Below, piece by piece: positions 43,461 through 53,041 of a stretch of 64,000 bases of DNA. Positions within the stretch are counted from its first letter, which is position 1. Every line of letters starts with the position of its first letter. This DNA is from Paenirhizobium naphthalenivorans (GTDB lineage: Bacteria; Pseudomonadota; Alphaproteobacteria; Rhizobiales; Rhizobiaceae), in assembly GCF_007992095.1 (NCBI RefSeq), contig NZ_BJZP01000024.1:1-64000 (forward strand), in the 5' to 3' direction. Below the pieces are notes generated by a model. That model was not told the origin of the DNA. It saw only the letters and a list, made by a program, of their open reading frames with translations, and did not search any database. Made by a program: the position numbers and the translations under genes.

Positions 43461-44432
43461 ATGGAAGCCATGAGAACAATTCTGGCAGTCCTCGCCCTCG
43501 TCGTCGTCCTGCTCACCGCCGCGAGCGGCTATGTCTGGCTAAACTATGATGCAGTCGTTGCGATGGTCCTCAAGCCGCAGACCGTCGCCACAGGCGACAT
43601 CAGCGAAAAGAGTTTCGGACTTGTCACACCCGACGGAAAACGCTTTGTTCTCGGCGATCTCGAAGGCGCACTTTCAAGCTTCAAACCGTCTGCCGATGGC
43701 TCATCGCGTCCGCTGGTTCTCTTCGTCCATGGCTTCGGTCCCGATCCGGACGGCGAGTTCGGCCTCTATACGATGGGTGAACTGGCAAAGGGTGCCGATG
43801 CCGACGTGCTGATGTTTAACTGGCCGTCGTGGATCTCGATGACCCAGTTTCCGGTGCTGAACGCCAAGGCCGCGAGCGAACGGCTCATCACACTGCTGCA
43901 AGACATGGCCAAACTGCGTGCCCCAGGAAAAGCTCTGGAGAACCGGCCGGTCATGATCGTCGGTCATTCTATGGCCGGAGAGGTCTTCCGCCATGTCGGC
44001 GAAGCCGCGCCCGACCTGCCCGGGGGGCTGATTTCGCGCATTCTCTTTGCCGTCCCGGAAACCGCGCTGCCCGACCATCGGCTGTGGATGGAAAAGCTCG
44101 GCTTCGCCAAGGAGATCTTCGTCTTCGTCAATGCCGACGACCCTGCCTTGCAGGTCACCACGCGCATGTACAACACCGCGCGTCTCGGCCGGACGCTCAC
44201 CAACCTCGACGGCTCGGCCGAGCCTCTGGCGCGGAATGCCAATTATATCCTGCTCGACCCGGAAAGCTGGCGCCATTACTTCTTCGTCTCCGGCCAACGC
44301 AGCGAGGCGATCGACCAGATCTTCGCCGACATCCTGAAGAACGGCAGTGCCGCCCTCAGCAACGACTATCTGCGGACCGAACCCGCAGTCAATGTCTTCG
44401 TGGTGGTCGGCCCCGGCGCAGAAGGCAGCTGA
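43461..44432 (+). CDS. Alpha/beta hydrolase, DUF900 type
   Basis: A 323-residue hydrolase with an N-terminal hydrophobic anchor or signal (TILAVLALVVVLLTAASGY). PLVLFVHGFG supplies the oxyanion-hole strand and VMIVGHSMAGEVFRH the nucleophile elbow with Ser, the DUF900/COG4782 pattern. A His and an Asp for the triad are expected in the second half (candidates in DPESWRHYFF). Substrate unknown, probably an ester in the envelope. It converges on the dienelactone-hydrolase-like gene with a 20-base gap. Met at 43470 is an alternative start. Confidence 0.82.
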   Translation: MEAMRTILAVLALVVVLLTAASGYVWLNYDAVVAMVLKPQTVATGDISEKSFGLVTPDGKRFVLGDLEGALSSFKPSADGSSRPLVLFVHGFGPDPDGEFGLYTMGELAKGADADVLMFNWPSWISMTQFPVLNAKAASERLITLLQDMAKLRAPGKALENRPVMIVGHSMAGEVFRHVGEAAPDLPGGLISRILFAVPETALPDHRLWMEKLGFAKEIFVFVNADDPALQVTTRMYNTARLGRTLTNLDGSAEPLARNANYILLDPESWRHYFFVSGQRSEAIDQIFADILKNGSAALSNDYLRTEPAVNVFVVVGPGAEGS

Positions 44433-44452
44433 CAGTCGATCAGGTCAGGTGG

Positions 44453-45196
44453 TTATTTCAGCGTCTCGCCGAAAAAAGTCGCCAGCCGTCGCCAGTGCCG
44501 TTCGGCACCCACTTCGTCATAGACCGAATGGTCCGGCACGCACCAGCCATGTGCCATGCCGACGTAGTTCTCCAACACGAAGTCCACTTCGGCCACGCGG
44601 TAGGCCTCAACAAAATGCGCCGCCTGATGCGGCGGAAACGAACCGTCGACGCCCGCCGCGCCGACATAGACGCGCGCCTTGACGGACGCCGCCTGCAGAT
44701 GCGGGCTATCTGGCTTGTCGCTCGCCAGATTGCCGCCATGAAAGCTTGCCGCCGCGGCTATCCGGTCTGGATAGGCCGCCGCAGCCGTCAGTGCCCGCGA
44801 ACCGCCCATGCAATAGCCGACCACACCGGCCGGACCGTCGACGCCGGCATCGGCCAGCGCGTCGAGAAAATGGGCGGTATCGGCTGCCGTCATCGCCTGG
44901 CTCGTGCCGTCGATCATCGCGCGCAACTGCTTCGCGCTCACCTCTTGCTTGAAAGCGGTCGGGGCGTCAAAGGGGCCATAGGCGCCGAAGCGGTAGAACA
45001 GGTCGGGCACCAGGACGATATAGCCCTCGTCGCAGAGCCGTTGCGCCATCCCGTCGAGCGCTGCACGCGGCCCGAAAGCATCCATGTAGAGGATCACACC
45101 GGGCCGAACGACGGCTGGCGTTGCCACATCAGGCAGAAACAACCCGGCCTTGGCGGTGCCGTCAGATGTCTTGATGTCGATGTCGCGCTTGCTCAT
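44453..45196 (-). CDS. Dienelactone hydrolase family protein
   Basis: A 247-residue alpha/beta hydrolase of the dienelactone-hydrolase (DLH) type. GVVGYCMGGSRALTAAAAYP holds the nucleophilic Cys instead of Ser, and MAHGWCVPD the catalytic His. GVILYMDAFGPRA gives the first strand. Natural substrates of rhizobial members are not known; the family in general opens lactone rings in aromatic degradation. GGGAAACC-type ribosome binding bases precede the ATG at 45196. The frame extends upstream to 45364, but that part overlaps the efflux pump gene and is unlike the family. Confidence 0.87.
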   Translation of the reverse strand: MSKRDIDIKTSDGTAKAGLFLPDVATPAVVRPGVILYMDAFGPRAALDGMAQRLCDEGYIVLVPDLFYRFGAYGPFDAPTAFKQEVSAKQLRAMIDGTSQAMTAADTAHFLDALADAGVDGPAGVVGYCMGGSRALTAAAAYPDRIAAAASFHGGNLASDKPDSPHLQAASVKARVYVGAAGVDGSFPPHQAAHFVEAYRVAEVDFVLENYVGMAHGWCVPDHSVYDEVGAERHWRRLATFFGETLK

Positions 45197-45248
45197 GGGA
45201 AACCTCCTCTTTATCGTCCGGCAAGGCCTCAAACGGCGATGAAAGCCA

Positions 45249-48200
45249 TCACTCGCCGGCCTCGATCGCAGCGGCGATCTGCATCTCCTTGTGCAACCGT
45301 GCCTCCTCATCGGCGTGAGGCTTGGCGAAACGCGCAAGCCCGAGATAGGCAAGCGGCGTGACATAAAGCGTGACGACCGTGGCGAACCCGAGACCGCCGA
45401 CGATCACCCAGCCGAGCGCGATACGGGCTTCCGCACCGGCACCATGGGCCAGCACGAGCGGGACACCGCCGAGAATGGTGGCGATCATCGTCATCATCAC
45501 CGGCCGAAGACGCAGGTTCGCCGCATTCTCGATCGCCTCGCGCACCCCCTGTCCGCGATCGCGCAATTGGTTGGCGAACTCGACAATGAGAATACCGTTC
45601 TTGGCCATGATCCCGACCAGCATGACAAGACCGATCTGGCTGTAGACATTGAGGCTCGTTCCGGTGAGCAGCAGGGCGAAGACCGCACAGGCGAGCCCGA
45701 GCGGCACGGTCACCATGATGATGATCGACGACAGTACACTCTCGAACTGTGCCGCCAGCACCAGGAAGATGATGATGATGGCAAAGCCGAAAGTCGAGGC
45801 CATACCGCCGCTGTTTTCACTGAGCGTCGCGGCCTCGGCGAGCGGCAAGAGCCGCGCGCCCGGCGGTAATTTTCCCTCGGCGAGGGCATTCGCCTTGTCG
45901 AGCGCCGCCCCAAGCGAAAGCCCCGGCCCCAATCCAGCCGTGATCTGCACAGCGGCCAATTGCTGCTCGCGCGCCAGCGAGGGCGCCACCGCCCGCTCCT
46001 CAAGCTTTGCGATCACCGACATCGGTACGGTCTTGCCATCGGCGGTCTTGAGAAAGATGTTCTCGAGGTCGGTCGGATCGTCGATCGGCCGCGTCGTCGA
46101 GGTGAGCTTGACTGAGTAGTCCTCCCCGTCGATGTAGACGTGACCGATGGAACGCCCGTCGAGCAGGGATTGCAGCGCCTGCGCAAGGCCGGTGATGTCG
46201 ATGCCCAGATCGGCGGCGCGCTCCCGGTCGATCGACACGCCGAGCTGCGCCTGGCTGATGTCGTTCGACAGTCGCGGATTATCGAAACTGCCGTCAGCTT
46301 CCAGATCGGCCACTAGCTTGATTGCCGCCTCGGTGAGCTTTTCATGGCTTGAGCCGACGAGCGCGAATTGCAGTCCGCTGCCGCCTCCGCGGATTCGCAG
46401 GCTGTTTGGCTGCATGGCGAAGGCGTTGACGCCGGGAATGCCCTGGGCAATACGGGTCACGTCCTGGACGATCTGGTCCTGGCTGCGTTCCCGCTTGCCC
46501 CAGGGCGCCAAAGTCAGCACCATGAAACCTCTGTTCTTGTTACTGCCGTACCCGGAGATCGAGAATAGATTGGCGACCTCTCCACTGTCGCGCAGCGGCT
46601 TGAGCGCTTCCTCGATCCTCTGCATCTGGTCCTGCATGTAGTCGAGGCTCACCCCTTGCGGTGCCGTGACACGCACCATGACCGCCGAGCGGTCCTCGCG
46701 CGGCGTCAGTTCGCTGGTAATCAACGAAAAGGCAGCAAGCGCAACCAGCGAGAACGCCACGGCCACGGTGACCACCACGATCGGCGCATTGAGACAGGCT
46801 CTGAGAGAGCGCCGGTAGAAGGCGGAAAAAGCATCGCCAAAACGCGCGAGCGGCCCGGAATGATGCTCGATCGCATGCGCGGTCAAAAGGCGCGAGGCGA
46901 GCATCGGGCAAAGCGTCAGCGCGACGATCGACGACAGCGTCACCGAAAAGGCGAGTACGAAACCAAACTCGCGGAACAGACCGCCGACCTGGCCCGGCAG
47001 AAAGGACAGGGGGATAAAAACGGCGGCGAGCGTCGCTGTCGTGGCGATGACGGCGAAGAACACCTCGCGCGTGCCGAGCACGGCCGCAGCACGTGGACCG
47101 AGCCCCTGCCCACGCCGTCGCACGATGTTCTCCAAGACCACGATCGCGTCGTCGACGACCAGGCCGGTCGCCAAAACGATGGCGAGCAGTGTCAGGATGT
47201 TGATCGAGAAGCCGACCAGATAAACCGCAGCCACCGTGCCGATCAGCGACACGGGCATGGTCACCGCCGGAATGATCGTCGCGCGCCAGTCGCGCAGGAA
47301 CAAAAAGATGATGCCTATGACGATCACGGCGGCCAGTACCAGAGCGTTGACGACCTCGTCGATCGAACCGCGAATGAACACCGCGTCATCACTCGTGACG
47401 CGGATCTCCACGCCCTCCGGAAGTTCCGCCTGGAGATGAGCGACCATAGCCTTGACGCCATTGGAAATGCTCAGCGTATTCGACTGCGCCTGGCGGATGA
47501 TGCCCATGCCGATCCCGGCCTTGCCGTTCGAGCGCAAGGCCGTGCTGGAAAGATCCGGCCCGAAGGTGACGGTCGCCACATCACCGAGCCTGACATTGTC
47601 GCCGATCAGCAACCGGGTGAAGTCCTCGGGCGTCCTGAGATCGGCGGTTGCCCGAACAACGATGTCCTGCGTCGAACTGGTTAGCGACCCCGCCGGCACG
47701 TCGAAGGCGATGTTGGACAGGGCCGAGGTCAGCGAAGCGACCGTTAGACCGCGGCTGGCTAGAGCCGACTGATCGACATCGATCCGGAAGATCTTGTCCT
47801 GATCACCATAGAGATCGACATCGGCAACGCCGTCAACCGAAGCCAGCCGGTCAACGATCTCATTGTTGACCAGCAAAGTCAGATCCTCAAGGCTCATCCG
47901 GTCCGAGGTAACGGCAAGCCGCATGATCGGATCGCTGTCGGAATCGGCCTTGACGATGCGCGGCTCGTCGGCGTCATCCGGCAGGCTGTTGGTGACCCGC
48001 GAGATCGCATCACGCACGTCGCTCGCCGCGACATTGAGATCGGTCTTGTCGGAAAACTCCAACGTCACCCGGCTCGACCCGAAGGAAGAGGTCGACGACA
48101 TGGATTTGAGCCCGGCGACACGTGCCACCGCCCCTTCGACCACCGTAGTCAGCTGCTGGTCGATCGTCTGCGGCGATGCGCCATCGAAAGTGGTCCGCAC

Positions 48201-48413
48201 AGTGATCACTGGCCGGTCGACGTCTGGCAGTTCGCGCACCTCGATGCCGTAGAAGGCGGCAAGTCCCGCCACAACCAGCAGGGCATTGGTGACGGCTGCG
48301 AAGATCGGCCGGCGGATGAACAGTGCGGTGAAGCCGGCCTGCTTGTCCGCCGCAGGGGCTGGTGCCGGGCTGGCCGCGGTCGTGTCACCCGATGCTTGCG
48401 TCTTCTCGCTCAT
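45249..48413 (-). CDS. RND efflux permease (HAE1 family)
   Basis: A 1054-residue inner-membrane proton-driven pump of the AcrB type. The N-terminus after a short Ala/Pro-rich start is FIRRPIFAAVTNALLVVAGL, then RELPDVDRPVITVRTTFDGA. Twelve membrane spans with two large periplasmic loops are present; the central IVVDDAIVVLENIVRRR type segment (VVDDAIVVLENIVRR) carries the proton-relay Asp pair. The start ATG (48413) overlaps the adaptor stop by 4 bases, so adaptor and permease are co-translated. No outer-membrane channel gene or regulator is next to them. Substrates are unknown. Confidence 0.94.
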   Translation of the reverse strand: MSEKTQASGDTTAASPAPAPAADKQAGFTALFIRRPIFAAVTNALLVVAGLAAFYGIEVRELPDVDRPVITVRTTFDGASPQTIDQQLTTVVEGAVARVAGLKSMSSTSSFGSSRVTLEFSDKTDLNVAASDVRDAISRVTNSLPDDADEPRIVKADSDSDPIMRLAVTSDRMSLEDLTLLVNNEIVDRLASVDGVADVDLYGDQDKIFRIDVDQSALASRGLTVASLTSALSNIAFDVPAGSLTSSTQDIVVRATADLRTPEDFTRLLIGDNVRLGDVATVTFGPDLSSTALRSNGKAGIGMGIIRQAQSNTLSISNGVKAMVAHLQAELPEGVEIRVTSDDAVFIRGSIDEVVNALVLAAVIVIGIIFLFLRDWRATIIPAVTMPVSLIGTVAAVYLVGFSINILTLLAIVLATGLVVDDAIVVLENIVRRRGQGLGPRAAAVLGTREVFFAVIATTATLAAVFIPLSFLPGQVGGLFREFGFVLAFSVTLSSIVALTLCPMLASRLLTAHAIEHHSGPLARFGDAFSAFYRRSLRACLNAPIVVVTVAVAFSLVALAAFSLITSELTPREDRSAVMVRVTAPQGVSLDYMQDQMQRIEEALKPLRDSGEVANLFSISGYGSNKNRGFMVLTLAPWGKRERSQDQIVQDVTRIAQGIPGVNAFAMQPNSLRIRGGGSGLQFALVGSSHEKLTEAAIKLVADLEADGSFDNPRLSNDISQAQLGVSIDRERAADLGIDITGLAQALQSLLDGRSIGHVYIDGEDYSVKLTSTTRPIDDPTDLENIFLKTADGKTVPMSVIAKLEERAVAPSLAREQQLAAVQITAGLGPGLSLGAALDKANALAEGKLPPGARLLPLAEAATLSENSGGMASTFGFAIIIIFLVLAAQFESVLSSIIIMVTVPLGLACAVFALLLTGTSLNVYSQIGLVMLVGIMAKNGILIVEFANQLRDRGQGVREAIENAANLRLRPVMMTMIATILGGVPLVLAHGAGAEARIALGWVIVGGLGFATVVTLYVTPLAYLGLARFAKPHADEEARLHKEMQIAAAIEAGE

Positions 48414-49603
48414 CGGCTCGCCACCGGCTTTTCGCCATCGGCGCCCCTGGCGCCCGCCTCGTCGCCCATAACCTCGACGGGCCGGCCGGCCCGCACGCGC
48501 TGAATGCCCTCGGTCACCACCTTGTCGCCCTCGGCCAACGCGGCCTTGACCAGAACGGCATCCGGATTGCGCTGGATGATCCTGACGGCGACCTTCTCTG
48601 CCTTGCCATCGATTATACGCCAGACGAAGGAACCGTCGCTGTCCCACTGGACCGAAAGCGGATCGACGGCGGGATAGCGCTCCCCGTCGAAACTCATCAC
48701 CACGGTAAAGGCCATGCCGGCGCGCAGATCGTCGTTCTCGTTGGCGATCTTGGCGCGGATCCGCAGCGTCCGGCTCGCCGCGTCGATCCTGTTGTCGACC
48801 GCCGCGACACTGCCCTCGTAGAGCCTGCCCGGACGCGCCACCGCCGTGGCGACGAGCGGCTGACCAACCTTGATGACCGGGGCGAAGCGCTCCGGCACCC
48901 AGAAATCGACAAGCAGTTCGGAGCGATCGTCGAGCGTGGCGATTGCCGTCGACGTCGTGACATTGTCACCCGGATTGACCGTGACGATGCCGGCCACGCC
49001 GCCAATCGGGGCGACGATCTCGCGCCGTTTGAGCTCCAGTTCGGCGCTGGCCAGCGCCAGTCGTGCTGCCTCAAGGGCGATAGCCGCATCGAAGGCGTCG
49101 ATGCGCGACACGGTCGATTTCAGGTTGGTGTAGATCTGGTTCTTCTCGGTCGCGCTCTTGAGCACCACTTGTGCCTGATCGCGGGCAATCCGCTGCTCCT
49201 CGTTTTCGAGCCGCGCGATCACCTGGCCCTTTTCGACCCGGTCACCCGATTTGATGGCGATTTCTGAAAGCATGCCGGAGACCTGCGGCATGACGGTCAC
49301 CGACTGGATAGCATCGCCGGTGCCAAGTGCCGACAACCGGTCGTTGACGGTGGCGATCGAGACAGGCTGCACGACCACCAACGTCGCCGCGCCGCCGCCA
49401 CGACGATTACCGCCCTGCGCCTGGCCCGAACCTTTGCCGGGTGCTGCCGCTTCCTGCATCGCCGGTGCAAACCGTGCGATCACGCTCTCCGGAACACCAA
49501 TCCGCCGCAGCATGCCGTCAGCACCCGGCACGAACCAGACCCATAGAAGGATACCGGCGCCGATCGCCACGAAACTGAGGGTCAACTGCTTCCAAAATGC
49601 CAT
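48410..49603 (-). CDS. RND efflux periplasmic adaptor (MFP)
   Basis: A 397-residue membrane fusion protein. An N-terminal anchor (LTLSFVAIGAGILLWVWFV) precedes a Gly/Gln-rich linker. The lipoyl half-motif GDRVEKGQVIARLENEEQ, a coiled-coil hairpin (IARDQAQVVLKSATEKNQIY) and the beta-barrel IVAPIGGVAGIVTVNPGDNV follow, the AcrA/MexA order. It links the AcrB-like permease (overlapping downstream) to an outer-membrane channel encoded elsewhere. The ATG is at 49603; the frame upstream is not needed. Confidence 0.93.
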   Translation of the reverse strand: MAFWKQLTLSFVAIGAGILLWVWFVPGADGMLRRIGVPESVIARFAPAMQEAAAPGKGSGQAQGGNRRGGGAATLVVVQPVSIATVNDRLSALGTGDAIQSVTVMPQVSGMLSEIAIKSGDRVEKGQVIARLENEEQRIARDQAQVVLKSATEKNQIYTNLKSTVSRIDAFDAAIALEAARLALASAELELKRREIVAPIGGVAGIVTVNPGDNVTTSTAIATLDDRSELLVDFWVPERFAPVIKVGQPLVATAVARPGRLYEGSVAAVDNRIDAASRTLRIRAKIANENDDLRAGMAFTVVMSFDGERYPAVDPLSVQWDSDGSFVWRIIDGKAEKVAVRIIQRNPDAVLVKAALAEGDKVVTEGIQRVRAGRPVEVMGDEAGARGADGEKPVASR

Positions 49604-49913
49604 AGAGAACTCCAGCCTAGGCCGTGATCGCGACTGTCTCTTGTCGAGACGAAGGAAAGGCATTTGGCGAATTGCGGAATATCGTGGCGGCAATATTTCG
49701 CCGCGCAGCAAAAACGGCAAGCTGGAAAGGTCAACATTACGAAAATGTCATCCGCAAGGCTCGACAATCACCGCTGAGCGCCACACCGGCCCGGAATGGC
49801 TAGCCGTGTCTCGACGACAAATGCCACGGCTTTCTTGCGGTCAGACGCAGGATCGGAATGAAAGGGGAACATCTTTTCTGGCCTTTCAAACTCGAATCAC
49901 TACATTGAGCCGC
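49604..49913. other. Intergenic region between the divergent efflux and helicase genes
   Basis: About 310 bases containing the promoters of the RND operon and of the UvrD-type helicase. GTCTC-TTGTC-GAGAC (49636-49650) is a small inverted repeat upstream of the pump and a possible operator. No regulator gene is next to it, and no further gene is supported. Confidence 0.4.
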
Positions 49914-52415
49914 ATGAGTAACGGTTTCGATGACATTCCCTTCTTCGATGAAGAAGAACCCGCCCCGCGCAAGCCGGCCCAGGCTCCTGCGACAAGCACC
50001 GCCGCCTCCGGCCCCGCTCCGGGTGGCCTCGGCATAGCCGCCCGCGCCATGGCGGCGCGCGACCAGACCCGTGCGCCCGACTATCTCTCCGGCCTCAACC
50101 CGGAGCAGCGCGATGCGGTCGAAACCGTGGACGGCCCGCTGCTCGTGCTCGCCGGCGCCGGCACCGGCAAGACGCGCGTGCTGACCACCCGCATCGCCCA
50201 TATCCTCGCGACCGGCCGGGCTTTTCCGTCCCAGCTCCTGGCCGTCACCTTTACCAACAAGGCGGCGCGCGAAATGAAAGAGCGCATCGGACTGCTTGTC
50301 GGCGGCGCCGTCGAGGGCATGCCCTGGCTTGGGACCTTCCACTCGATCGGCGTGAAGATCCTGCGCCGCCACGCAGAACTCGTTGGCCTGCGCTCCGATT
50401 TCACCATCCTCGACACCGACGACGTAGTGCGTCTCATCAAGCAGCTGATCCAGGCCGAAGGCATCGATGACAAACGCTGGCCGGCCAAGCAGTTCGCCCA
50501 GATGATCGACGGCTGGAAGAACAAGGGCCTCGATCCCTCGCAGATCCCCGAGGGGGACGCGCGCGCCTTTGCCAATGGCAAGGGCCGCGAGCTCTATGCC
50601 GCCTACCAGAACCGCCTGAAGACGCTGAACGCTTGCGACTTCGGTGACCTGCTGCTGCATCCGATCCGCATGTTCCGCGCCAATCCGGATGTGCTCAAGG
50701 AGTATCACCAGAAGTTCAAATACATTCTGGTCGACGAATACCAGGACACCAACACCGCGCAATACATGTGGCTGAGACTGCTCGCCCAACGTCCGCCGGG
50801 CGTGCCGCAGAACGTCTGCTGCGTCGGCGACGACGACCAGTCGATCTATGGCTGGCGCGGTGCGGAGGTCGACAACATCCTGCGCTTCGAGAAGGATTTC
50901 CCCGGCGCCAAGGTCATCAAGCTCGAACGCAACTACCGCTCGACCGAACACATCCTCGGCGCCGCCGGCCATCTGATCGCCCACAACGAGGGCCGCCTCG
51001 GCAAGACGCTGTTCACCGACCGGGTCAATCCCGACGACGAGAAGGTCGTGGTGCACGCCGCCTGGGACAGTGAAGAGGAAGCCCGCGCCGTCGGCGAGGA
51101 GATCGAGCGGCTGCAGCGCGGCGATTCCGACGGCAAGAAACATGCGCTGAACGACATGGCGATCCTGGTGCGCGCCTCCTTCCAGATGCGCGAATTCGAA
51201 GACCGCTTCGTGACGCTCGGCCTCAATTACCGCGTCATCGGCGGCCCGCGCTTCTACGAGCGCCTTGAGGTCCGCGATGCCATGGCTTACTTCCGCCTCG
51301 TCTGCCAGCCGGCCGACGACCTCGCCTTCGAACGCATCGTCAACACGCCGAAGCGCGGCCTGGGCGACACCACGATCCGCACGCTGCATGACTATGCCCG
51401 CGCCCGCGATGTGCCCATGCTGGCGGCCGCGGCCGACCTGATCGAGACCGACGAGATCAAGCCGAAGGCCCGCAAGGCGCTGTTCGACGTAATTCAACAC
51501 TTTCGCCGCTGGTCGGAACTGCTTGAAACGACTCCGCATATTGAGTTGGCCGAACAGATCCTCGAAGAGTCCGGCTACACCGACATGTGGAAAAACGACA
51601 AGTCGGCCGAAGCGCCCGGGCGGCTGGAAAACCTCAAGGAACTCATCCGCTCGATGGAAGCCTTCGAGAGCCTCCGCGGTTTCCTCGAACACGTCTCGCT
51701 GGTCATGGATGCCGAGCAGAATGCCGACATGGACGCCGTGTCGATCATGACGCTGCATTCGGCCAAGGGGCTGGAATTCGACACCGTCTTCCTGCCCGGC
51801 TGGGAAGAGGGTCTCTTCCCCCACCAGCGCGCGCTCGACGAAGGCGGCCGCTCCGGCCTCGAGGAGGAACGCCGCCTGGCCTATGTCGGCATCACCCGGG
51901 CCAAGCGCCGCTGCCACATCTGGTTCGTCTCCAACCGCCGCATCCACGGCCTGTGGCAGTCGACCATGCCGTCACGCTTCCTCGACGAACTGCCGGTCAC
52001 CCATGTCGAAGTGGCGGAGAGCGAACAATCCTATGGCGGCTACGGTCGCGGCGGTTACGGCCAGTCGCGCTTCGACAAGGCCGATCCGTTTGCCAACAAT
52101 TATTCCACCCCCGGCTGGAAGCGCGCCCAGGCCAATAAGTCGGACGCCACCCGCGACAACTGGGGCACCCGCTCCGGCCACGCCGTCGAGCGCATCGGCT
52201 ACGGCGAAAGCGGCCCGAAGGCCAAGACCATCGACGGCGAACTCGTGGCCAAATCGACCACCAGCGAACCCTCGAAATTCACCGTTGGCGACCGCGTCTT
52301 CCACATCAAGTTCGGCAATGGCAACATCGCCTCCATCGAGGGCAACAAGCTCACCATCAACTTCGACCGCGCCGGCGAAAAGCGCGTGCTGGACGGGTTT
52401 GTGGAACGGGTGTGA
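49914..52415 (+). CDS. uvrD: UvrD/PcrA-type superfamily 1A DNA helicase
   Basis: An 833-residue 3'-5' DNA helicase used in nucleotide excision and mismatch repair or replication. Walker A is GAGTGKT at residues 81-87 (LAGAGTGKTRVL). Walker B is LVDEYQDTN. Further motifs are GDDDQSIYGWRGAEV, YRSTEHIL, MTLHSAKGLEFDTVF and YVGITRAKRR. The N-terminal 50 residues are Glu/Ala/Pro-rich and probably disordered. The C-terminal region has a Gly-rich stretch (SYGGYGRGGYGQ), then a tudor-like RNA-polymerase-binding end (GDRVFHIKFGNGNIASI). The ATG at 49914 is preceded by an AC-rich leader without an obvious ribosome binding site. Confidence 0.95.
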   Translation: MSNGFDDIPFFDEEEPAPRKPAQAPATSTAASGPAPGGLGIAARAMAARDQTRAPDYLSGLNPEQRDAVETVDGPLLVLAGAGTGKTRVLTTRIAHILATGRAFPSQLLAVTFTNKAAREMKERIGLLVGGAVEGMPWLGTFHSIGVKILRRHAELVGLRSDFTILDTDDVVRLIKQLIQAEGIDDKRWPAKQFAQMIDGWKNKGLDPSQIPEGDARAFANGKGRELYAAYQNRLKTLNACDFGDLLLHPIRMFRANPDVLKEYHQKFKYILVDEYQDTNTAQYMWLRLLAQRPPGVPQNVCCVGDDDQSIYGWRGAEVDNILRFEKDFPGAKVIKLERNYRSTEHILGAAGHLIAHNEGRLGKTLFTDRVNPDDEKVVVHAAWDSEEEARAVGEEIERLQRGDSDGKKHALNDMAILVRASFQMREFEDRFVTLGLNYRVIGGPRFYERLEVRDAMAYFRLVCQPADDLAFERIVNTPKRGLGDTTIRTLHDYARARDVPMLAAAADLIETDEIKPKARKALFDVIQHFRRWSELLETTPHIELAEQILEESGYTDMWKNDKSAEAPGRLENLKELIRSMEAFESLRGFLEHVSLVMDAEQNADMDAVSIMTLHSAKGLEFDTVFLPGWEEGLFPHQRALDEGGRSGLEEERRLAYVGITRAKRRCHIWFVSNRRIHGLWQSTMPSRFLDELPVTHVEVAESEQSYGGYGRGGYGQSRFDKADPFANNYSTPGWKRAQANKSDATRDNWGTRSGHAVERIGYGESGPKAKTIDGELVAKSTTSEPSKFTVGDRVFHIKFGNGNIASIEGNKLTINFDRAGEKRVLDGFVERV

Positions 52416-52565
52416 GGGGAGCTATCAATCAATTTCGCCCCTGATGGGCTGGCTGGTTTTGCCGGCCGTGTTAATTGGTCAGGGTACGCCAATTGGCCGA
52501 GGCGACCGACCCAACAAGCGCCGGTTGATCTGCTCGCTTATCCAACAGAGGGCAGCGGTAGAGCT

Positions 52566-52844
52566 TCAGCCCCGCGCCTCTTCGGCGCGATGCAGCCACA
52601 TCAGCTCCATCTGCACGGCGGCCTGGAAATCCATGATCTCGGCACGCATGTCCTCTTCCGGGCAGCCGAGCGCGAGCAATTCGGCGCCGAGCGCGCGGCA
52701 GGTCGAGCGCCAGTAGTCGACGGCAGCCGACCCATGGCAATTGTCCAGCTCCACGGCCGAGCGGCGAACGAGGTCGCGGCGGCTGGCAAGCGGGAAAAAG
52801 GCGATGGCGTTAGCGGCTTGGCCGATCGAGGCGTCGTTCTTCAT
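52566..52844 (-). CDS. Small protein, DUF6074-like
   Basis: A 92-residue protein. AIAFFPLASRRDLVRRSAVE at residues 13-32 resembles the start of the DUF6074 family (FPLxRRRxLVRRxA), and the C-terminal half is helical (DMRAEIMDFQAAVQMELMWL). Family function is unknown. The assignment is tentative. AAGGAAGAAGCGC lies before the ATG at 52844. The 150 bases after the helicase (52416-52565) hold only imperfect inverted repeats such as GGCTGGC/GCCGGCC. Confidence 0.65.
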   Translation of the reverse strand: MKNDASIGQAANAIAFFPLASRRDLVRRSAVELDNCHGSAAVDYWRSTCRALGAELLALGCPEEDMRAEIMDFQAAVQMELMWLHRAEEARG

Positions 52845-53041
52845 GCGCTTCTTCCTTACGTTGACAAAACACGTTTAGAATCAACATGGTTAACGTTCCG
52901 TTGCCGACCCGGAAGAATGCGCCGGAAAGGGCAAGACAACGCCCGCGGCATTCGCGCCTATTGGTTTCAGCACCGCTTTCCTCTTGATCCCGCCTCCCCC
53001 TCTTGCCATCTTGCACCGCACCTCAGGAAAGGACGACGGCC

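Noticed and set aside
49251..49913. N-terminal extension of the UvrD-type helicase back to 49251
   Set aside because: The extension overlaps the efflux adaptor gene and is unlike any helicase; MSNGFDD at 49914 is the family-like start.
49800..51947. A 715-codon minus-strand open frame opposite the UvrD-type helicase
   Set aside because: It is antisense to a complete helicase with all motifs; the translation is a low-complexity shadow.
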